Shown in pieces: positions 6,456 through 10,469 of a stretch of 10,469 nucleotides of DNA (position 1 is the stretch's first letter; every line of letters starts with the position of its first letter). A program made the translations under genes and the position numbers. The notes beneath the pieces were generated by a model. The model saw only the letters and a program-made list of their open reading frames with translations. It had not been told where the DNA came from and did no database searches. The stretch covers positions 1 to 10,469 of the forward strand of contig JAFYLX010000055.1 of NCBI GenBank assembly GCA_017556895.1. The letters run 5' to 3'. The stretch comes from Bacillota bacterium (GTDB taxonomy: Bacteria > Bacillota_A > Clostridia > Peptostreptococcales > Anaerovoracaceae).

Positions 6456-6478
6456 TAAAAATCCTTGCGTGGTATAAT
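6450..6478 (+). promoter_or_regulatory. Rightward promoter of deoC
   Basis: Plus strand: TTGCAA (6450-6455), a 17-base spacer, then a perfect TATAAT (6473-6478). Transcription should begin near 6485, giving a leader of about 35 bases that ends in GGAGG (6509-6513) before the deoC ATG. Confidence 0.82.
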
Positions 6479-6519
6479 ATTTGGAGTTTAATTTTTGGAA
6501 GCAAAATTGGAGGTAAAAA

Positions 6520-7200
6520 ATGAATTTATCAAAACCATTAAATAAATATTTTGATCATACGATTTTAAAAGCTGATGCCAGCACAGCTCAGGTTGAAGAG
6601 TTATGTAAGGAAGCTCTAAAGTACGACTTTTTCTCCGTATGTGTTAACTCCTGCAACGTTGCTTTAGCAAACGAAATGCTAAAGGGTTCCGACGTTAAGA
6701 TTGCTGCAGTTGTAGGTTTCCCTCTAGGAGCGTGCACTACTGCTACTAAGGCTTTTGAAACTGAAGAATGCTGCAAGGACGGCGCTAGTGAAATCGATAT
6801 GGTTATCAATGTTGGTGCTTTAAAGGAAGGTGCTATCGACTTCGTTAGAGACGATATCAAGGCTGTTGTAGACGTTGCTGCAAAGTACAACGCTACAGTA
6901 AAGGTAATTATCGAAACTTGTCTTCTTACTGACGAAGAAAAGGTTCTTGCTTGCCAGTTATCTGAAGAAGCAGGTGCTGCTTTCGTAAAGACATCAACAG
7001 GCTTCTCTACAGGTGGCGCAACAACTGAAGACATCGCTCTTATGAGAAAGACTGTAGGCGACAGACTTGAAGTTAAAGCTTCTGGTGGTATCAGAGACTA
7101 CGAAACAGTAATGGCTATGATTGAAGCTGGTGCTGATAGAATCGGCGCAAGTGCTTCTGTTGCTGTTATGGAAGCAAAGACATACGAAGGAGATTATTAA
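6520..7200 (+). CDS. deoC: Deoxyribose-phosphate aldolase
   Basis: Class I aldolase that splits 2-deoxy-D-ribose 5-phosphate into glyceraldehyde 3-phosphate and acetaldehyde, feeding DNA-nucleoside sugars into glycolysis; cytoplasmic. The 226-residue TIM barrel has family-standard length. Visible motifs are DHTIL (12-16), VVGFPLGA (64-71), [10 protein letters not shown] (91-100) with the catalytic aspartate D93, FVKTSTGF (155-162) with Schiff-base lysine K157, VKASGGIRD (185-193) with the second lysine K186, and RIGASAS (207-213) for phosphate binding. GGAGG lies six bases before the ATG. It is followed after one base by a small membrane protein gene. No phosphopentomutase, nucleoside phosphorylase or DeoR-type regulator is adjacent, so this is not the classical deo operon. 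Confidence 0.97.
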   Translation: MNLSKPLNKYFDHTILKADASTAQVEELCKEALKYDFFSVCVNSCNVALANEMLKGSDVKIAAVVGFPLGACTTATKAFETEECCKDGASEIDMVINVGALKEGAIDFVRDDIKAVVDVAAKYNATVKVIIETCLLTDEEKVLACQLSEEAGAAFVKTSTGFSTGGATTEDIALMRKTVGDRLEVKASGGIRDYETVMAMIEAGADRIGASASVAVMEAKTYEGDY

Positions 7201-7201
7201 T

Positions 7202-7369
7202 ATGACAGAGAGAACATCTAATCTACTTAAAGCCCTTTTTGGTCTTATCATCGCTATCGTATGCATATATCTAAGAGTTACAACAACTACTGACCAGTTC
7301 ACTATTATCGGTGCAGGCCTAGGCATCTTCATGGTTATTGCCTATATCAAGAGAGCCTTCGACGTATAG
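7202..7369 (+). CDS. Small two-helix membrane protein (55 aa), unknown function
   Basis: The 55-residue product has a charged N-terminus (MTERTSN), a hydrophobic helix at about residues 8-24, a short polar threonine-rich loop (25-32), a second helix at about 33-49 and a short charged end. I see no family signature. The start is chosen at the ATG at 7202, one base after the deoC stop, because AAGGAG lies nine bases upstream (inside the last deoC codons). A longer in-frame start at 7121 would overlap deoC by 80 bases. The terminator at 7393 follows directly. It is co-transcribed with deoC; no functional link can be inferred from that alone. Confidence 0.75.
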   Translation: MTERTSNLLKALFGLIIAIVCIYLRVTTTTDQFTIIGAGLGIFMVIAYIKRAFDV

Positions 7370-7392
7370 CTAAACATTTAAATTTTATATTA

Positions 7393-7427
7393 AAAAATCC
7401 CGTAATTGCAATAATTACGGGATTTTT
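7393..7427. terminator. Strong bidirectional terminator between deoC unit and metK
   Basis: A perfect 15-bp inverted repeat (7393-7407 with 7413-7427) around a five-base loop GCAAT. The GC-rich core is CCCG/CGGG, and A-runs and T-runs flank the stem on both sides. On the plus strand it ends the deoC transcript; on the minus strand it ends metK, whose stop lies 10 bases away. Confidence 0.93.
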
Positions 7428-7437
7428 ATTTATATGA

Positions 7438-8622
7438 TTATAGTCCTGCCTGCTGTCTTAAAGTTTCAGCCTTGTCAGTGTGTTCCCAAGGAAGATCTAC
7501 GTCAGTTCTACCGAAGTGACCGTATGCTGCAGTCTGTCTGTAGATAGGTCTTCTTAGGTCTAAATCTCTGATGATTGCTGCTGGTCTTAAGTCGAAGTTC
7601 TTTTCAACTAATAGAGCGATTTCTTCATCAGCTAACTTACCTGTTCCGAATGTATCTACTAAGATAGATACTGGCTTAGCAACACCGATAGCGTATGCAA
7701 GCTGGATTTCGCACTTGTCAGCAAGACCTGCTGCAACTACGTTCTTAGCTGCGTATCTAGCTGCGTAAGTAGCGGATCTGTCTACCTTTGTAGGGTCCTT
7801 ACCGGAGAATGCACCGCCGCCGTGACGAGCATAACCACCGTAAGTATCTACAATAATCTTTCTACCAGTTAAACCTGAGTCGCCGTGAGGTCCACCGATT
7901 ACGAATCTACCTGTAGGGTTAGTGAAGTACTTAGTTTCTTCGTCTAATAGTTCTGCAGGAATGATTGCCTTGATAACGTGGTTGATTAGGTCTTCTCTAA
8001 TCTGTTCCTGAGTAACATCAGGATCGTGCTGAGTGGAGATTAGAACTGTGTCAATTCTCTTAACACCGTTGTCATCGTATTCAACAGTAACCTGAGTCTT
8101 ACCGTCTGGTCTTAAGTAAGGAAGAGTTCCGTTCTTTCTTACTTCTGTTAATCTTCTTGCTAACTTGTGAGCAAGGGAGATTGGCATTGGCATTAATTCA
8201 GGTGTTTCGTTACATGCGTAACCGAACATGATACCCTGGTCTCCAGCACCAGTTTCTTCGATCTGGTCGTCTAAAGTACCTTCCTTGTACTCTAATGCCT
8301 TGTCAACACCCATAGCGATGTCTACAGACTGTTCGTCGATTGCGGAAAGTACTGCACATGTGTTTCCATCGAAACCGTAGTCACTTCTGTCGTAACCGAT
8401 GTCTAGGATTACCTGTCTAACAATCTTTGGAATATCTACATAGCAGCTTGTGCTGATTTCGCCCATAACCATTGCATAACCTGTAGTAGTTGTGGTTTCT
8501 GCAGCAACTCTACCATATGGGTCTTCTGTAAAAATTGCGTCTAAAATCGCATCTGAAATCTGGTCACAGATTTTATCAGGATGCCCTTCAGTAACGGACT
8601 CTGATGTGAATAATCTTCTCAT
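7438..8622 (-). CDS. metK: S-adenosylmethionine synthase
   Basis: Forms S-adenosylmethionine from methionine and ATP, releasing phosphate and pyrophosphate; cytoplasmic, normally a tetramer. The 394 residues match the family length. Motifs in order: [20 protein letters not shown] (9-28) with the catalytic histidine H14, [12 protein letters not shown] (125-136), the ATP signature GGGAFSGKD (268-276), and [10 protein letters not shown] (281-290). The last block normally reads DRSAAY, so a threonine replaces an alanine here; this is unlikely to matter. GGGAGG lies five to six bases before the ATG. The gene stands alone between its SAM-I riboswitch and a terminator and should be repressed when SAM is plentiful. 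Confidence 0.98.
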   Translation of the reverse strand: MRRLFTSESVTEGHPDKICDQISDAILDAIFTEDPYGRVAAETTTTTGYAMVMGEISTSCYVDIPKIVRQVILDIGYDRSDYGFDGNTCAVLSAIDEQSVDIAMGVDKALEYKEGTLDDQIEETGAGDQGIMFGYACNETPELMPMPISLAHKLARRLTEVRKNGTLPYLRPDGKTQVTVEYDDNGVKRIDTVLISTQHDPDVTQEQIREDLINHVIKAIIPAELLDEETKYFTNPTGRFVIGGPHGDSGLTGRKIIVDTYGGYARHGGGAFSGKDPTKVDRSATYAARYAAKNVVAAGLADKCEIQLAYAIGVAKPVSILVDTFGTGKLADEEIALLVEKNFDLRPAAIIRDLDLRRPIYRQTAAYGHFGRTDVDLPWEHTDKAETLRQQAGL

Positions 8623-8661
8623 TTTTTCCTCCCTTTCAATTTACATCCTTATTGTAATAAA

Positions 8662-8688
8662 AAACCTCTCCGTCAGAAAGAGAGGTTT
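8662..8688 (-). terminator. Riboswitch-controlled terminator in the metK leader
   Basis: Minus strand: AAACCTCTC (8680-8688) pairs with GAGAGGTTT (8662-8670) around a nine-base loop, followed by a run of T residues. The 5' part (CCTCTCTTTC, 8676-8685) can instead pair with GAAAGATGAGG (8707-8717) at the 3' edge of the SAM aptamer, with one bulged base. That is the expected antiterminator. Confidence 0.9.
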
Positions 8689-8705
8689 GAATTCGAATGT
8701 CTTCT

Positions 8706-8820
8706 TCCTCATCTTTCAGAACTAACAATTCTGTAGGATTTAGCACCTTTTATGCTATCAAAAGCACCTAGGTTGCCGGGCTTCACAGGGCCTATTCCCT
8801 CTGCCTCTCTTAATAAGGAT
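8706..8820 (-). promoter_or_regulatory. SAM-I (S-box) riboswitch aptamer
   Basis: The minus strand shows the S-box consensus in order: CTTATTAAGAGAGG (8804-8817), GAGGGAATAGGCCC, GAAGCCCGGCAACC, GGTGCTAAATCCTACAG, and CTGAAAGATGAGG near 8707-8719. Helix P1 forms from TCCTTAT (8813-8819) and ATGAGGA (8706-8712) with one G-U pair. SAM binding should stabilise P1, free the terminator at 8662-8688 and switch metK off. It fills most of the gene-free stretch 8623-8988. Confidence 0.95.
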
Positions 8821-8848
8821 TTCAATTTTATAAAAACTTGCATATAGT

Positions 8849-8876
8849 ATTATATATGTTTTGACCGGAAAGTCAA
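8849..8876 (-). promoter_or_regulatory. Promoter of metK
   Basis: Minus strand: TTGACT (8871-8876), a 16-base spacer, then TATAAT (8849-8854). The start should lie near 8842, giving a leader of about 220 bases that holds the riboswitch. The -35 box is one arm of a perfect inverted repeat, TTGAC-6-GTCAA (8861-8876). Confidence 0.82.
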
Positions 8877-8895
8877 CCTCAACCTTAATATTTTA

Positions 8896-8923
8896 TTGTT
8901 TTTTTATAAAAATAAGGTATACT
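8896..8923 (+). promoter_or_regulatory. Candidate promoter of the 428-aa unknown gene
   Basis: Plus strand: TTGTTT (8896-8901), a 16-base spacer, then TATACT (8918-8923), about 65 bases before the TTG start. Moderate match. An alternative -35, TTGACC (8861-8866), has only a poor -10 (CTTAAT, 8884-8889). Confidence 0.5.
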
Positions 8924-8974
8924 TAATTATACACGCTAAAACGTGGTATAAAACATTTAATATTCATACTATAC

Positions 8975-8980
8975 GTGAGG
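8975..8980 (+). promoter_or_regulatory. Ribosome binding site that sets a TTG start
   Basis: GTGAGG lies eight bases before the TTG at 8989-8991. There is no in-frame ATG nearby with a ribosome site, and the earlier in-frame TTG (8896) overlaps the -35 box, so 8989 is the best start for the downstream gene. Confidence 0.68.
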
Positions 8981-8988
8981 TATTTAAT

Positions 8989-10275
8989 TTGACATATACA
9001 AACAATTCACCATTCAAAGTAATAACAGGCGGTCTTTCAGAGGACGTAAAAAGCAGCAAAAGGGAATTTGCCGCCGCTTACGTTACCGACACTAGACTTA
9101 TGGGTGTTGTTGGCATGTACGTACACTGGTATCTACCTGACAACGTCCGCCACAAAGAGCTATATCAGCTCTTCTATTTCGATGCAGAAGAACACGGCTT
9201 CGACAACTATAAGAGCTTGCTTTGTGCAGGGACTTCTGACGATGCCATTCTTGTAGCAAAGGCAGAAAACACGCTTTTCGGTGGTCTAGGCGGAAAGCAG
9301 GTATATATCACAGAAAAAGAAGCCCGCTTCTTGGTTCAAAAGTACGCAAAATTCAACGAAGAACACGGCATACCAATGCCAGACGGTTTCAAAGAATACG
9401 GTTTTATGGTAGAGGAAAAAGTTGAGCTTACCGACGAAGAGGAATATGCTCTAATGTGCAAGCAGTGCACTGGCATAGATTCACCTTACCAGGTCATCAA
9501 CTACTTCCTAATGCGTTGCTACGGCAAGGACTTCGAGGCCGCTAAAAGTCTTACTAAGGGTTACGTTAGAACTAACATTTTCCCTGAACACAAGATGGCC
9601 ACTTTCCTTCGTAACAACATCGAGGAAGCACCAGACGATGTCAGCGGCACAAACAGCAAGTACTTCGTCACAAATGACGACAAGGACTTCGGCACTTTCG
9701 ACACTTTTAAGTCATACATGTGCGAGTCTCTAATTGAGTATGATGGCAAGTACTTCTTGATCGTAACTCAAGTTACTCTAGACCAGCTAAAGGTCGTTAA
9801 ATACGAAAAGGTGTCTACTTTTAAGGTCACTACTGCCGAAGCATCCATGATGACATCCCGAGGGGAGTTCGTTACAGTATGCGATTTAGTAGAGGATGCT
9901 CCTGACTTTAATAGAACTTCAACTAAACTGACTACAAAGTCCATGGTTTCAGACTATGATAACGGCAAGTTATTCATGATTTTCCATCCTGATAACGATC
10001 ACGTTAAGAAAAAGACTTACTCACTAAACGACGATGTCAAAGGGATCTATTACCTTGTAGACGACAGCCAGCTTATCTTGGCCTCCTATAGTCTGGAAGG
10101 AATCCGAGATTTGGAGGCAGATCTTGCTGCTTCATACATGTCAAACTACGTAGTACCTGTTTCAAAATATGAATTCAAGGAGCCAGTATTATTCGAATTC
10201 ATGAATAGCGTGTTTGACGACTTCGAGGACTTCGTACAGATGATCGCTCTGCCGGGTCAGGGTTTTGACGAATAG
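8989..10275 (+). CDS. Large soluble protein of unknown function (428 aa, TTG start)
   Basis: I do not recognise a family. From the TTG at 8989 the product is 428 residues, rich in Asp, Glu, Phe, Tyr and Lys, with no signal peptide or membrane segment, hence probably cytoplasmic. Landmarks by residue from this start: LMGVVGMYVHWYLPDNVRHK (about 37-56), TLFGGLGGKQVYITEKEARF (about 103-122), ELTDEEEYALMCKQCTGIDS (about 146-165), a NYFLMRCYGKDFEAAKSL block, and near the middle and C-terminus two similar stretches, DGKYFLIV and NGKLFMIF, which could mark a distant repeat. No catalytic motif is visible. It stands alone, divergent from metK and closed by its own terminator. Codon use resembles its neighbours, so recent transfer is not suggested. 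Confidence 0.85.
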   Translation: MTYTNNSPFKVITGGLSEDVKSSKREFAAAYVTDTRLMGVVGMYVHWYLPDNVRHKELYQLFYFDAEEHGFDNYKSLLCAGTSDDAILVAKAENTLFGGLGGKQVYITEKEARFLVQKYAKFNEEHGIPMPDGFKEYGFMVEEKVELTDEEEYALMCKQCTGIDSPYQVINYFLMRCYGKDFEAAKSLTKGYVRTNIFPEHKMATFLRNNIEEAPDDVSGTNSKYFVTNDDKDFGTFDTFKSYMCESLIEYDGKYFLIVTQVTLDQLKVVKYEKVSTFKVTTAEASMMTSRGEFVTVCDLVEDAPDFNRTSTKLTTKSMVSDYDNGKLFMIFHPDNDHVKKKTYSLNDDVKGIYYLVDDSQLILASYSLEGIRDLEADLAASYMSNYVVPVSKYEFKEPVLFEFMNSVFDDFEDFVQMIALPGQGFDE

Positions 10276-10305
10276 TTGCTTAAATTCCGAAATACTACCA
10301 AATAA

Positions 10306-10347
10306 AAAACACGAAAAACGCTTTTTCTAATGCGTTCTTCGTGTTTT
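10306..10347. terminator. Bidirectional terminator after the 428-aa gene
   Basis: A 16-bp inverted repeat with one A-C mismatch (10306-10321 with 10332-10347) around the ten-base loop TTTTTCTAAT. The outer arms end in AAAA and TTTT, giving U-tracts on both strands. It serves the rightward unknown gene and the leftward gene entering from the right edge. Confidence 0.88.
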
Positions 10348-10361
10348 CTTAATTTCTTTGC

Positions 10362-10469
10362 TTATTCCTCTACTTTTTCTTCAGTTGTTTCGTCTACAAC
10401 TTCTTCAGCTTCTTCAACTTCTTCTGGAAGTCCGCCGCAACCTTCTACGCTGCAACCGGAGCAATTGCC
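10362..10469 (-). CDS. C-terminal tail of an unidentified protein (5' end outside window)
   Basis: Minus-strand reading frame open from the right edge to a TAA at 10362-10364, giving the last 35 residues. They begin with a cysteine cluster, GNCSGCSVEGCGG (C-x2-C-x4-C), followed by a glutamate/valine-rich acidic tail ending in EEKVEE. The cluster could bind metal or an iron-sulfur centre. Similar cysteine-rich ends occur on several clostridial proteins, including PSP1/YaaT-like and Mrp-like ones, and too little is visible to choose. The stop is followed on this strand by the terminator at 10306-10347, which supports a real gene end. Confidence 0.6.
   Translation of the reverse strand, partial: GNCSGCSVEGCGGLPEEVEEAEEVVDETTEEKVEE

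Noticed and set aside
6588..7034. Minus-strand frame inside deoC
   Set aside because: Shadow of deoC, whose catalytic motifs fix the coding strand.
7121..7201. Longer start for the 55-aa membrane protein
   Set aside because: It would overlap deoC by 80 bases; the ATG at 7202 has a proper ribosome site and gives a clean two-helix protein.
8896..8988. A 31-residue N-terminal extension of the 428-aa unknown protein, starting at TTG 8896
   Set aside because: No ribosome site precedes 8896, the stretch overlaps the candidate promoter, and a GTGAGG site fits the TTG at 8989.
10365..10440. Simple CTT-type repeat near the right edge
   Set aside because: It is explained by glutamate codons of the acidic protein tail on the minus strand.

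Overview
The window is a compact, moderately AT-rich piece of chromosome from a low-GC Gram-positive anaerobe. It most likely comes from Bacillota, class Clostridia, possibly near Mogibacterium or other Anaerovoracaceae; that finer placement is a guess. Supporting signs are strong GGAGG-type ribosome sites, vegetative promoters of the TTGxxx-17-TATAAT type, a SAM-I riboswitch on metK, a DUF3842 gene, a solitary ECF-transporter S component and a PF13189-type cytidylate kinase-like gene. I see no mobile element, CRISPR array, rRNA or tRNA. The region looks like ordinary core genome with several poorly characterised small or orphan genes between housekeeping genes.

Layout. Positions 1-3451, minus strand: a promoter at 3423-3451 drives lysC (aspartate kinase), a cytidylate kinase-like gene, a 63-residue membrane protein and metG (methionyl-tRNA synthetase, cut by the left edge). 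The genes are packed so tightly that they must form one operon. Positions 3477-6432, minus strand: a second operon runs from a promoter at 6427-6455 through a 162-residue membrane-anchored unknown, a DUF3842 protein, a hairpin with a U-tract, an ECF S component, an overlapping P-loop (uridine/pantothenate kinase-like) protein and a 74-residue membrane protein, ending at a terminator at 3477-3529. Positions 6450-7427, plus strand: deoC and a 55-residue membrane protein, ending in a strong bidirectional terminator. Positions 7438-8876, minus strand: metK behind a SAM-I riboswitch with a recognisable antiterminator/terminator pair. Positions 8896-10347, plus strand: a 428-residue soluble protein of unknown function that starts at TTG, followed by another bidirectional terminator. 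Positions 10362-10469, minus strand: the acidic, cysteine-containing C-terminal tail of a gene that runs off the right edge.

How the genes relate. Aspartate kinase begins the route to Lys, Thr and Met, MetG charges tRNA with Met, and MetK turns Met into SAM, whose level controls metK through the riboswitch. DeoC breaks down deoxyribose 5-phosphate. The ECF S component and the overlapping kinase look like an import-and-phosphorylate pair for an unidentified vitamin-like or nucleoside-like substrate. The most unusual regulatory feature is at 6427-6478. There the palindromic hexamer TTGCAA lies exactly 17 bp from a perfect TATAAT on both strands, so two divergent promoters share one -35 box. The one stretch longer than 300 bases without a gene (8623-8988) holds the metK ribosome site, riboswitch terminator and aptamer, the metK promoter and the promoter of the divergent unknown gene.
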